Below, one piece after another: positions 46,413 through 57,862 of a stretch of DNA of 64,000 nt (positions are counted from its first letter, which is position 1; each line of letters begins with the position of its first letter). The notes beneath the pieces were generated by a model. That model ran no database searches and was not told the origin of the DNA. It saw nothing but the letters and a program-made list of their open reading frames with translations. Source of the stretch: Acheta domesticus (taxonomy: Eukaryota > Arthropoda > Insecta > Orthoptera > Gryllidae); assembly GCA_031308135.1 (NCBI GenBank), contig JAHLJT010009419.1, positions 33,838,540 through 33,902,539 of the forward strand. The letters are read 5' to 3'. Made by a program: the position numbers and the translations under genes.

Positions 46413-47169
46413 AGCGTCTTTCCAAACACAGCGCGCCCGCTCGCGTGGCGCCGGAAGCTGTTCTCGGAAAGTCCATAAGCAGCGCGCCTCGCGGGTGGCG
46501 CCGCCCAGCGAGCGCAGCAGCAGCCGCCAGCGCATAACGGCGCGAAAGACAAGGGGCTGCAAGCACAGCTGGTAACCGCCCGACAAGGAAGTGGATTCTC
46601 TGCTTCGTTTAGGATCGACGTCTGCACGTTGCCACTCACGCTGAATGAGGTTATTTGTTGGAGAGGAAGCGTCTCTGAAAGGTTTAGGGAGAGTTACGAA
46701 TAAACACAAAGAAGTTTGTCTGTAATGAAAATTTGTTACCATGTGTTCGATGTGAGAGTTTAGTAGACATGAAACAGGGGTGAAATAAACAGTGAATTAA
46801 AAGAGTGAAAATAGTGAATTAATCAGATATTATAAACAGTGAGAATACTTTTAGTGTAAACTAATTTGAAATACTCTTGTCGTGATAAGATTTACTGACT
46901 AAAATCTCTCTCTGAGAACATTGTTTAATCACTGAAATTTAATTTGTCCCCGAACTAAACACATTATTTTCGTAAAGTAGGTAGTACCTTCGTTTATCTA
47001 TAGAAAAATATCTATATGCTTTACGATCCCAGGCTCCAAGCAAGACCTTTGGTACGGAGGGGGAGACTCCAGAATTTAACCGCCTGTTTGTCTCAGATGG
47101 AAGAGACAGCGAACATCAGCGTACGCGAACAGTAACATGTGCGAGCAGAAGCGAACAGGAGCATACGTG
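46413..47169. other. CpG-rich patch, then AT-rich DNA
   Basis: 46420-46545 is GC- and CpG-rich (gcgcgcctcgcgggtggcgc). No gene recognised to 47169. Confidence 0.4.
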
Positions 47170-47322
47170 AATTCATTTCAATTCAATTCATTTCAATTCA
47201 TTTCAATTCATTTCAATTCATTTCAATTCATTTCAATTCATTTCAATTCATTTCAATTCATTTCAATTCATTTCAATTCATTTCATTCATTTCATTCATT
47301 TCATTCATTTCATTCATTTTCA
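47170..47322. repeat. 10-bp minisatellite changing to a 9-bp unit
   Basis: About eleven copies of tttcaattca followed by four to five copies of tttcattca. The one-base shorter unit at the right end marks the direction of the array. Confidence 0.95.
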
Positions 47323-49985
47323 TCGGATCATTACGTGATGACGATCCCAAGTGTCTTCGTCAAATTCATCAGCTTCGAATGCAGTTGGAATCAGATTTGT
47401 TTAAAGTTAATCGTCAAATTATTCTTGATGATTAACTGATTGTGTTTGGCGTGAATGTAATACAATTGTTGAAATTAACGTGCAAAAATTAATTTTTGGT
47501 ACATATATAATACCTTAGAAACTTCGAGGAGCCGTCGAAATAACGAATCTCTACACGCCCTCGAATCTGGAGCACACCCGAGAAGGATGATCGACTTGGA
47601 TCAGTGTTGATGTCATGAGGCGCGGCGGTTTGAAGTGGCCGCTGAAGAGTGGATGGCGATAATGCGCAGCTGAATGCGTGGATTAACATGAAAATTACGA
47701 CATACTTCTTGAGATCTCTTCGTATTCTGTGTCTTCTGCTGTTAGGGGTAGTGTCGGCTGAGTTGCTCTGGCAGTGTCGAGAGGTGTTTGGTTCGGGGGT
47801 TTATACAACCATTGGATTAATTCCATGCATTTATTCTCATATTAATTCACATGTTACTTCTAATGAATGAATTATGAATGATTATTTTTCCAAAATATTT
47901 TTTTTTTCTGAGCAGTGACTCCTTTAAATTTTTCCGCTCTTTTGCTCCCTCGGACGAGGTTTGCTGTCGTGCCTGCATGCAGAGATGTGGCTCAGATTTC
48001 CATTTTTTCTTCGTGCGCATCTCTCCTAAGCTTCCTCAGCGCCCCAGTCCTGTTGAGACCAACACCCTATGCTCTGCGCCTAAAATTTCGTTTCGGCCAA
48101 TGCGAAGAGAATGCGCATATGGAGTTTTTCTTCCTGATATTGTTTTATTTATGTTAGCAATCAATCTTAACTAATAATTTTAGTGTAACCACACACAAAT
48201 TCCAATACACCACCCCCTCCGTGTATTGCGGTTGAAATAACTCATTGCCATTGAACATTGGAGTGATCAACCTTTATTCACTTACATAACTTAGAAGAAA
48301 GTATTTTTTTTCTCTTGTGACATCATGCTTGTTGGGAAGGTTTAGGATGAAGCTGGGGGATGCGAAGCAGTGACGATGCGGGGTATTTTTGCATGGTTAC
48401 TGCTAGATTCGTCCAGTGTCCGGGCCCATCTGGAGCGACGGGGGGGAAGGGGGAGAGGGGGTGTCGTAATATTGTAGTGTCCAGTTGTTCTAACGCTCAA
48501 AATCACGCTTGTTTTTCTGATTTTTTCAATAAATATTCTGCACTACTTTTAGGCAATATTGAAAACTTAAAATCCATTGCAAATCTTTCGTTTGATGGAA
48601 GAACTAAAATCCATTCAATTCAATAAATATGAAATTAAATCATTGTTTTAAAATTCGTTCGGTATTTGATTGGCATTCAGTTTCATAACTACTTGTTCCG
48701 CTAGAAAGCGCGCCTCTTCCAAGCAAAAAATTCAAAAAGATCCTTCAGTTGACTGACCAGACGCAGTCATTTTAACACTCCAAATATCGAAAGGGTATTA
48801 TCTCGCGGGACGTGACGAGCGCTGTGTTCAAATAATCACGAGCCGTACTGTTAACGTCCAAGAGCCGAGACGCTGGCCATTTGTGCTACAACACTATCAC
48901 ATGATCGGAAGTTGCGTACGCGTAGCCCTCGTGCTTTAGCTGAGGTTACACTTTCTTTATCTTGCGGTAACGAATACAATAAGCTATTCAGTGCTGGGAA
49001 ACCTCTCCGACGCATCGGAGTCCTTCGCGATGGCTCTGCCAAACTTGAATAAATGAGATATTGTCAAAATTTTAAATGCAGGCGATACAAAAGAGATTCA
49101 AAGAACACTAAACAGTGCTACTCACCTGTACATTAGCTTTATTTACACATAATTATAGATTCTAAAAGATTTAAATTCAAAAAAGATTTATCTTTCCAAA
49201 TATTGCGAGACATTTGGACATTTTGAATACATCATTAAATAAGTGGGTTACTCCTTTTCTCCACCTGGAACTGGTCCTGTTTGACTTCCAAAATAGAAAA
49301 GTTCTACATACAATACATCGAAAACTAATAATTCTCCCTGAAAACCAAATCATGTCTTCAGAGTTGCAATACTGAAAAAAGACGTAACGGCGGGAAGCTC
49401 TGAATTCAATACGCTAATAGAGGCAAATCTATTGCGTTATCCTCATTGTTTCATGTCCATTTCTGAGATGTCTTTTTGCTACTAGCTTTAAAAAATCTGT
49501 AGTTTTTACCACTATTCAATTCTATAAAATACCGAAATAGCATTATTTTTTGCATCTGTCGACTATCGGACGCTTCGTCTCTGATACAAAGCAATCGACA
49601 GTTATTTCCGCTTCACGTCGTTCCCTCGAAGTGGTGTGATGAGAATCAAGGGTGTAGCCCCTTTTTCCATCTCTCAACTTAAATTGCCCCTGAACGTTCC
49701 GTAGTTATTCTGTGGTATGAGAAGAGAGGAAATGTTGCGAATCTCTAAGCTAGCTTACGTTGCTAGTTGTTACTCCAATGGCATTAAGTTCAAATAACAT
49801 GAAAACCAGCAACGAAGAACAAGTCTCTTTGTTGTTGTACGTGACTGGTTTTACAATGTTGCTAACGTATGATAAAACATAGTACAAAATAACTAAATAC
49901 CAAACGAAATTTACAAGAATACTGAGTATTCAGAATGTAATAAACTTGTAAATATTATTTATTTGCATTTGATAGAAGCTTCCTT
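47323..49985. other. Intergenic, no feature recognised
   Basis: Mostly AT-rich with several short open frames (for example 47649-47870, whose frame could encode a hydrophobic helix). No homology or splice logic supports a gene. Confidence 0.4.
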
Positions 49986-50358
49986 TCCTAGCGGGAAAAA
50001 GAGTGATGTCGAAGAGCCACCAACGGGAGATGGCAGGCGCCCGAAGGGGCAGGTGACGGCAGGAGACAAGAGACGGAACAGAAGGACATCACATAGTAAT
50101 GATGGGCGCCGGCGCTGGGGAGAGAAGGGTGTAGGAATTGGAGCTGGAGGGGATGACGGTGGGAACAGGTTGGGACAGAGGGTGGGGAGAATGCGGAGAA
50201 AAAGGACTGGGAAAGCAGGAAGACGGGGGAGGATGGGGGGAGAATTGGTAGAGCGTGGCGGGGATGGCGGGTGGAGGAAAGAGGGGGTGGGCGTTGTCCA
50301 AGACAGAAGGTAGCCGTGGGGGCGAACATGGGCGGGCGAAGGTGGACGGAGACAATGG
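49986..50358. repeat. G/A-rich low-complexity tract (left part)
   Basis: Imperfect gggga/ggtgg-type runs. The tract resumes at 50793 after the inserted SINE and probably belongs to the same G-rich domain. Confidence 0.6.
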
Positions 50359-50366
50359 GGTGGCAT

Positions 50367-50784
50367 CGATTGATTGATTGTGATTCCGCACGCGTCAACT
50401 ACTAAGGTATTTACTCCCGTAAGTGTAGTGCGTGTTTTTTCTCGTGACGTGGCGGTGATCTTTTTCCCGCTGGATGGCGAGATCCGGCGCCGATCTACGA
50501 TCGACTAGCGGGGTTTTCCCCTCAACTAGGAGTCTCCCACCAGCGGGGCACCGCCCCAGCCGGGACAAACTCTAAGCTCCCGACCGGTCTCCCGGCATGT
50601 GTGGAAGTGTAGTGCATGTTAGTGTAAGTGTGTGAGAAGGGGTGAGGATAGGACAAGAAAGAGGAAGGAAAGATCGCGCGCGGTCCGCGGCCCGTTTGTT
50701 AGGGTACTGCTCCGGCATTCGCCTGATGTTGATCGGAGAAACTACCGATCAAAGCAGCCGACCGCTAGAATTCTCCTCCAGACA
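50367..50784 (-). repeat. SINE-A copy with 8-bp target duplication
   Basis: Flanked by ggtggcat at 50359-50366 and 50785-50792. The plus strand begins cgattgattgattg (complement of the AATC tail) and passes through gatccggcgccgatctacga. It is 418 bp and lacks the tRNA head, so it is 5'-truncated. Confidence 0.85.
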
Positions 50785-50792
50785 GGTGGCAT

Positions 50793-51935
50793 TGAGGGCG
50801 GGAGCGGGCGCAAGCGTTGGGAGGAGCAGGAAATGGGTGTGGAGGAGGGGTAGCATGGGCGGCGGCGGTGGCAGGCCAGCGAGCGAGCGAGCGAGCCAAT
50901 TCCGCCGCGGGGCGCGTTGTCCGCTTTCTTGAGACGCTGTCATTATTTTTCACAACGTCGCATCTCACGGGTTTTAAGTGAAATTTAAGGACGCCCCAGC
51001 GGCGCTTAGTCATGCACCCGCGCGGCGCGCCCAGAAAAAAGAAGAGGCCGGCGCTGCAGACGTGGAAACCGAAGTCGCGCTGGATCACGTGACGCCACAT
51101 CAAAGGTCGGCCGGAGACGCTCCCGCGGGCGCCGGGGCGGAGGCGGAGATGGAGATGGAGTCGGAGGTTGGGGTGGAGGCGGAGGCGCTGGCGGTGGCGG
51201 AGGCGGTGGCGGAGGCGGTGGCGGAGGCGGTGGCGGAGGCGGTGGCGGAGGCGGTGGCGGAGGCGGTGGCGGAGGCGGTGGAGGAGGCGGTGGAGGAGGC
51301 GGAGGCAGAGGCAGAGGCGGAGGCGGAGGCGGAGGCGGAGGCAGAGGCGGAGGCGGAGGCGGAGGCGGAGGCAGAGGCGGAGGCGAAGGCGGTGTTGAGA
51401 GCAGGTGCGGGGACGGTGATGGAGGCGATGGAAGGGGCGGGGGGGTGACGGGGGTGGGGGCGGGGGTTGGTGACGGTGGCGGTGGGGGAGAACGGTGGTG
51501 ACGGTGACGGTGGCGGGAGCGAGGTCGGGGGTGGTGACGATGGCGGTGACGAGGCGCGGGCGGGCGCGCGGCGGGGGCGGGCGCGCGGGCGGGGGCGCGG
51601 GCGAGGGCGAGGGCGTGGGCAGGGGCGGGGGTGCGGGCGCGGGCGGGGGGCGCGGGCGAGGGCGAGGGCGTGGGCGGGGGCGGGGGTGCAGGCGCGGGCG
51701 CGGGTGGGGGCGCGGGTGGGGGCGCGGGCGCGGGCGGGCGCGCGGGGGGGGGCGGGGGGCGCGGTCGGGGGCTCGGGCGGGGGCGCGGTCGGGGGCTCGG
51801 GCGGAGACGCGGGCGGGGGCGTTGGCGAAGGCGCGGGCGGGGGCGCGGGCGGGGGTGCTGGCGGGGGCGGGGGCGGGGGCGCGCGTGGGGGCGGAGAAAG
51901 ATGCGGAGAGCCTGGCGAGGTGGGGGCAGTAGAGG
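50793..51935. repeat. Kilobase-scale G-rich minisatellite
   Basis: Three-base-phased ggcggaggcggtggcggagg units at 51170-51400, then gggcgcgggcggg-type units to 51930. Very strong strand asymmetry (G on plus). Long open frames exist on both strands, including one of 414 codons on minus; these are composition effects. Confidence 0.9.
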
Positions 51936-53340
51936 CGGAGGTGGTCCAGACTCGCAGTGGACGCATCGGAATGCCGCCAGTAAAATGTAACTCCGCCACA
52001 TTGCTCCAAGAGTAAAATTGCTTTTTGGAACTCTACTTCATTTACTTGCAGTTAAAAAACAAACTTTTGATGTTTTGATCCTGGATATTTTCTTCTAAAA
52101 ACACTGCATTCATGCGACTCTAACGAAATTCAGTTTCTTGGTAATGAGATGCTTGAATATAAAGTAATTCCATTTACAAAACTGGAACTGAGAACCTAGT
52201 ATTTTAATCGACGTCACCTATAGAGCATCTAACATCATTATTTGCAGTTCTCCGAGTAGTGGACTCAATATTTATCTTTTTTATTGCTTAATACTTTAGT
52301 TAAGCAGGAACTTGGCCGCAGTCTAATGGAATTTTCACGGCATTCATTCAAATAAAATATATATTGGCTGCGAAGACCAAAATTAAATTTCATATCATGT
52401 TAGTGTAATTACTATAACAATTATTTTCTGAATCCTATGTGTCCAGTTCATGGGTACATTCATTGCATTTGAGGAACAGCCGTGTAGACACAACCAGCAG
52501 TCATTAGAAAATTTCATCTCTTAATTTTCATTTACGCAGCCCATTAAGAAATTTTCAAAATTATGTTAAAACTTCAGCAAACTGAAATTTAATCCTATTT
52601 CTGGGAGGATTAAAATATTTGTTAGATAATAAACAGAACTTGGAAAAGTGTGAAAATGACAGTCTAACTTTAAATGTAACTTTCCAAAACAGATAATTCT
52701 TTTTATACGTATATAAATATTTCACAGTTTAATGAGAATTTTCATGCGTAAAAATGGGGGAAAGGAAACAATATATGATGTATTTTGAAAACAATATTTC
52801 CAAAAATAAGTGTATCTTTTAAAATAGTTTAGGTATCCAATTATACTTAAAATTGATGAATAACTTACTTTAGTAGATATTTTGAATTATATTGGAACTT
52901 AAATTGTCAGAGAAATACTCACAGGTCAATTAAATCACCGACTGTAACTCAATTTTTAAATATTCCTTTTTTCCTTAAATGCCAGATCTTCACGAAATAC
53001 ACTAATCGCCGCTCAACGCAAACGACCGAACATTTTATCAAACCAACAGATTGTTTCATTTTCTTAAATTAAAACATACAAGAAAAAACATTTTTGGCGA
53101 AATTCAAAAACAAATCAAAAATGTATTGGTCGTTTATGCAAATAACAACTCCGTAGGAACCAATCAAAACGATTCCTGTTCGACTTCTTGCAATGCGAAC
53201 AATGGAATATTTAATCGAACTGACCGATTCTATAATTTTTTATTAAGAACAAGCAAACCAAATCATTTTTGGTGAAATTTTAAAAATTGTCGTCCTACTA
53301 TGCTAGGAATAACTTTGTAGGGACTAATAAACACGATTTC
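51936..53340. other. AT-rich DNA with a weak 180-bp direct repeat
   Basis: No gene. Blocks 53060-53190 and 53240-53360 share catttttggcgaaatt and taggaa..aa..a..a.gatt patterns, a decayed duplication. Confidence 0.4.
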
Positions 53341-53389
53341 AGCTCCACTTCTTGCCAGTCGATTCATCAAGAATCCCACCCATCGCCCT

Positions 53390-53717
53390 TGTGAAACCGG
53401 AGTCACCACACCAAGAGCGCACCCGCGTTTGCGCTCGCGCTCGCGCCTTCACGCGCCTCGCGCCGGGCGTGTTTAGAAACAGCAGCGGAAACGCGCGCTG
53501 TTTACCGTGCGTTTCCGAGCGCGCTCCGACACCGCCGCGTCGGCAGCGGCGCCTCCCGCGAACGCTTTTACGCGGACACAACGGGCGCGCCTGTGCGGTG
53601 TTTGGGCGCGCGGGGGGCGCGGCTCATAAGTGCTTTTGTTCCCGTCGCCGCATCTGGCGCGCCCGCACAAAGCGCCGGGCAGGCCGGGCGGGGCGGGCGG
53701 GGCGCGGCGCCGCTGCG
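53390..53717. promoter_or_regulatory. CpG island-like GC-rich segment
   Basis: Dense CpG (cgcgctcgcgcgcctcgcgc type words) up to the duplicated block. It could be an unmethylated promoter, but no gene is recognised on either side. Confidence 0.35.
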
Positions 53718-54102
53718 CCCGCCGAGTCCATTGAGGAACGCGGCGGTTTGCAACTTCACGGCAACACAAGAGGCGGTCGTCAACGGAGGCGTTCAGCGCG
53801 CGTGGCTTTCCTCGCTTGCGCCCTGGAAAGATCCGCCCCGTTTGTTATCGCGTTCTCTAGCACCTCTTGCTGGGCGCATTCCGAGAATACAACGCAAAGA
53901 CAGGGCCCTTTTGGTTTGTTTGTGTGTTTTTTTTGTTGTATTGCCTGATATTTACATTTTTATCGCTGGACGAAGGCCAGCCTGCTTCGTAGACTGCAGC
54001 AAGTTACTGAACGAATCACGTCGTCACTCTGATCAGTTCATTGCAATTCCATTTTAACAGTAGTTCATTTCATGTATTCGTTTTAAAATTAAGTTTTTTA
54101 AA

Positions 54103-54143
<41 letters not shown>

Positions 54144-54555
54144 TTTTTAATGCGAACTACGGCATGAAACGCCGCTGCGGCGAGCCCATTGAGGAATGCG
54201 AAACCGCGATGGCTTTTCCAATTTCTCGGCGACACGAGAATCGGTCATCGGACGGCGTTCAGCGAGCGTGACTTTCCTCGCCTACTGCCCTGAGGAAGAT
54301 CCGCCAGTTTGTTATTGCGGTTGCTAGCACCTCTTGCTGGGTGGGAGAAAACAACGCTAGATAGGGTCCCTTTGGTTTTTTGTTTCTTTTGTTGTTGTTG
54401 TATTAGCTGTTATTTCCATTTTATCCCTGGGTGATTGCCAGACTGCTGCTTAGAGGGTAGCAATATACTGAACGAATCATTCCATCACTCTGATGGATTA
54501 TTTGCAACTTCATTTTAAGAGTTGTTTCATTTCATGTATTCGCTTTAATGATTAA
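53718..54555. repeat. Tandem duplication of about 380 bp
   Basis: Copies at 53718-54085 and 54178-54555 share cattgaggaa, tagcacctcttgctggg, ttgttgttgtatt-type and tcatttcatgtattcg. Divergence is moderate and the left copy is more CpG-rich. Confidence 0.8.
54103..54142. repeat. (ATT)n microsatellite
   Basis: About thirteen att units between the two halves of the duplication. Confidence 0.95.
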
Positions 54556-54679
54556 TTTTTTTTGTATCATATTTCAAGGAGCTGCACGCTCTATCCCTGA
54601 AAGATTGCCTTTCCTTGCTCTCCCTGGAACATCCGATTATGTTTCGCTACCGCTTCTTGCTCATGAAATCTCTCTACGA

Positions 54680-54935
54680 TACGCGAACTTTCCTTCCTCT
54701 TCCTTATCCTATCCTCTCCCCTTACACACACTACACTTGCATGCACTACGTACTAATGACGGGAGACAAGACCGAGAGCTTAGAGTTTGTCTCGACTGAG
54801 ATGGTACCTCGCTGGCGCGAGATGGTCTGGTCGGAGAAAATCCCACAAGTTGTCATGCAGCTCAGGCGCCGGATCTCACCATCAAGGAGGGAAGGACACC
54901 AAATCTACTTATCGCTACACTTACTGGACCTAATA
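54680..54935 (+). repeat. SINE-A copy
   Basis: Actttccttcctcttcctta, gagagcttagagtttgtctc, caggcgccggatctcaccat and ctacacttactggacctaat; truncated at both ends. Confidence 0.7.
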
Positions 54936-54945
54936 GCAGACTAAT

Positions 54946-55290
54946 ATGATGGTATAACGGTCAGCGTATCAGATTGTTGTACCCAAGATCGCAGGTTCAA
55001 ACCCGATCGAAGTCGAAGCCGTGAATTTTAAAGGGCCGAAAAAATCCTTCAGTACGCCTTCCTTCGGAAGGAGAAATAAAGCCGGCTCTCCTGTAGTAGA
55101 TTTACTGCATGTAAAAGATCGTCAATCCTAAAAGAAGCCTCCGAGACCAAAAGAGCTAAATTCAAATTGCTTATTTCGTCGCCCAAGGAATACCTTCTTT
55201 CTTCGCTAGTTGGTGAAAGAGCGTAGCGAAATTTGCAGTGGTCAGACGGATGAGCGGGCCTGATGATCCGAGTCACGCCACGTAAAACAA
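54946..55290 (+). repeat. SINE-B with tRNA-like head
   Basis: The head ggtataacggtcagcgtatc and B box ggttcaaaccc (54994-55005) are tRNA-like; the body runs to ccacgtaaaa. The B box is close to consensus, but the rest does not fold as a tRNA gene and a partial second copy at 58055 shares the 3' end. Confidence 0.7.
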
Positions 55291-55751
55291 GGCATTGATT
55301 AATGACGATAGTAGTAGACACGTCAGGAAACATAATTCCATCAATCGGCCTAATAACTATAACACTCTATTGTAACTTTCACACTTATTCACAGACCTTC
55401 ACAGACTCATCCGCACAGTTTTTTTGTGTCCGTTCTACGCCTTTGAGATATCTGCGAGAGTCGAGACCGGATGCGCACGAAGGGCAGTCCCACGGGAGCA
55501 GCGGAGGATCTGCATCTGCAGGCGACCGAGGGCAGAAAACGCCTGAGGTCAGTAAAAGATGAAGTGCCAGGCAGTTCATGCACTTGTGTTCTCTCGCCTC
55601 CCCGCCCTTTTCCGCTTTTCCTCGCCGGTGGCGCCCTGCCGCCAGGGAACGTGGGAGCTGAAAATGGAGTTTGGTTGGATCTTTGGATAGGCATATGAAT
55701 GAAGAATGTCAATCATTAAATGCAAGATAGTTAAATAAGCTAACCAATTTT
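55291..55751. other. No feature recognised
   Basis: Moderate-GC DNA with short open frames in several frames and no domain. Confidence 0.35.
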
Positions 55752-56106
55752 ACTTTCCCGTATACGTACGTATATACGGAGAAATATACGCTTAAAAGGC
55801 AAAGTTATGCAATGTTGCGGAAAATCGATTTCGAGATTTCAACGGAAATACACGTTTTAGGGTCCCCTGATACCGAAAAAAGTGGGTCTTTTAAGACGTC
55901 CGTTCGCCTGTGTGTCTGTCCGTCCGTCCGTCCGTCTGTGAACAATACTAGCGTGTAAACCATAAGTGCGATTTCTTCCAAAATGGATATTCCCCTGTCG
56001 ATCTGTGTCCACTCAAGGCGCCTCAATTTTAAAAAACTTTCTTCAAAATTTGAGGGTACTTTACATGAAGCCCCCCGGAACATTTTCAATTTTTTTTCAA
56101 AAACGT
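55752..56106 (+). mobile_element. Family-C TIR element (copy 3), truncated by a minisatellite
   Basis: Left end actttcccgtatacgtacg, then gagatttcaacggaaataca, ggtcccctgatacc and a run of gtccgtccgtcc. Homology to 31648-33202 stops where the 20-bp repeat begins. Confidence 0.75.
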
Positions 56107-56650
56107 TATTACTCTTATTTGATGGTATTACTCTTATTTGATGGTATTACTCTTATTTGAAGGTATTACTCTTATTTGAAGGTATTACTCTTATTTGAAG
56201 GTATTACTCTTATTTGAAGGTATTACTCTTATTTGAAGGTATTACTCTTATTTGAAGGTATTACTCTTATTTGAAGGTATTACTCTTATTTGAAGGTATT
56301 ACTCTTATTTGAAGGTATTACTCTTATTTGAAGGTATTACTCTTATTTGAAGGTATTACTCTTATTTGAAGGTATTACTCTTATTTGAAGGTATTACTCT
56401 TATTTGAAGGTATTACTCTTATTTGAAGGTATTACTCTTATTTGAAGGTATTACTCTTATTTGAAGGTATTATTCTTATTTGAAGGTATTACTCCTATTT
56501 GAAGGTATTACTCCTATTTGAAGGTATTACTCTTATTTGAAGGTATTACTCTTATTTGAAGGTATTACTCTTATTTGAAGGTATTACTCTTATTTGAAGA
56601 TATTACTCTTATTTGAAGGTATTACATTTATTGAAGGTATTAGTCATATT
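56107..56650. repeat. 20-bp minisatellite, about 27 copies
   Basis: Unit tattactcttatttgaaggt, head to tail with few changes (gatggt in the first units). There are no spacers between units. Confidence 0.97.
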
Positions 56651-56659
56651 GAATGTATC

Positions 56660-57015
56660 AATCATTAGATGTCGAAATGTCACAGACGTACGGGTGCACA
56701 GGACAGCGCGTACATGCTCGGACGAGTACAAGAGGCGAGCGGCCGACAGAGACGGCTTCTGCAACGCCTGACGTCACTGCGCGGCGGCTTCTCACGGCAC
56801 AGATTCTGCGGGGCGCTGACGTCATGCCCCCATGAGCAGCTCCGGCATCTTCAGCCTCCGTCTCTGTCTCCGTCTCCGCCTTGGAGCTGCGCCGCGAAAG
56901 AATCGGCCTCCGCAGCAGGACACGCGGAACGCCGCTTCACACCGAGCACTCAGCGCTACACTCCGAGTCGATCTCAGAGAGAGTGTCTTTTTCTGCGAGT
57001 GGAATCGCATTTCGA
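56660..57015. promoter_or_regulatory. CpG-rich segment with two TGACGTCA (CRE) palindromes
   Basis: Perfect tgacgtca at 56769-56776 and 56817-56824, 48 bp apart, in GC-rich DNA. CREB/ATF-type factors bind this word; whether a promoter exists here is unknown. Confidence 0.35.
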
Positions 57016-57862
57016 GAACGAAAGCGGCTGGCTGCTCTGATCGGTAGTTTTCCGTGGTTTCTCCGATCAATACCAGGCCAATGCCGGAGCAGTACCCTGA
57101 CAAACGGGCCACGGACCGCGCGCGATCTTTCCTTCCTCTTTCTTGTCCTATTCTCATCCCTTACACACACACACTTACACTAACGTGCACTACACTACCA
57201 CACATGCTGGGAGACCGGTCGGAAACTGAGAGCTTGTCCCGGCTGGGGCGGTGCCCCGCTGGGGGGAGATACGATCTGGTAGAGGGGAAACCCCGCTAGT
57301 CGACGGTAGATTGGCACCGGATCTCACCATCCAGAGGGAAAGATCACCGCCACCACACGATGAAAAAACACGCACTACACTTACGGGACTTATGACCTCT
57401 GTAGTTGATGCGCCCAGAATCACGAACAATCAATCAATCAATCAATCGAGGAATGAAAGCGAGCTTGCAAAGGAGAGCGGTTATCTAAAGGCCGTTAAAT
57501 CTCCAGAGGGCGGATTGGATCTTTGATGCACGGGACGCCGCTTCACTTCGAGTATTTAGCACTTCACCCCGAGTCACGCGTTCGATCTCGCAGCGAGTGT
57601 CTTTTTCTCTCTCTAATTTCGAGTATGAAAGCGTATTCCCGGGGGTGAACTGTTAGATTACGGCCGCCAAACCTCCAAAATGCGAATTGATCTCCAAAAC
57701 GAGGAACGCCTCTTCATATCAAACAGCACTACACCCCGTGTCATGAGTTCATTTCCAAGCGAGTGTCTTGTTCTGCAAGCGCCATTACTTTCGTATGAAC
57801 GAGTACACCCGAGAATGAACGGTTGGACTACTGGTCATCAGACTTCCAAAGTACGGATTTGA
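56910..57862. repeat. Degenerate 170-200-bp tandem repeats split by a SINE
   Basis: Shared blocks: gcttca...gag...cactcag, cgag...agagtgtcttttt and gag(a/t)a(c/t)gaaagcg at about 56915-57026, 57525-57640 and 57700-57800. SINE-A at 57027-57450 interrupts the first unit. Confidence 0.65.
57027..57450 (+). repeat. SINE-A copy with AATC tail and target duplication
   Basis: Starts gctggctgctctgatcggta and ends aacaatcaatcaatcaatca with tcgag. Flanked by gaacgaaagcg (57016-57026) and gaatgaaagcg (57451-57461). 5'-truncated, tailed and duplicated: the classic products of target-primed retrotransposition. Confidence 0.85.

Noticed and set aside
47649..47870. Small hydrophobic protein
   Set aside because: The frame has a membrane-like stretch, but there is no homology, no exon structure and no neighbouring support.
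50642..50932. Open frames repeated in several SINE-A copies (MRIGQERGRKDRARS type)
   Set aside because: They recur in each copy of the SINE on the antisense or sense strand and reflect the repeat, not a gene family.
50765..52009. Minus-strand open frame of 414 codons and several long Arg/Pro/Gly/Ala frames
   Set aside because: They lie in a three-base-phased G-rich minisatellite, are open in several frames at once, and show no domain.
54946..55020. True tRNA gene
   Set aside because: A good B box is present, but the arms do not pair as a complete tRNA and the unit continues into a dispersed body, so it is a SINE head.
56107..56650. Possible CRISPR array
   Set aside because: Units are contiguous with no unique spacers, in a eukaryotic repeat context.
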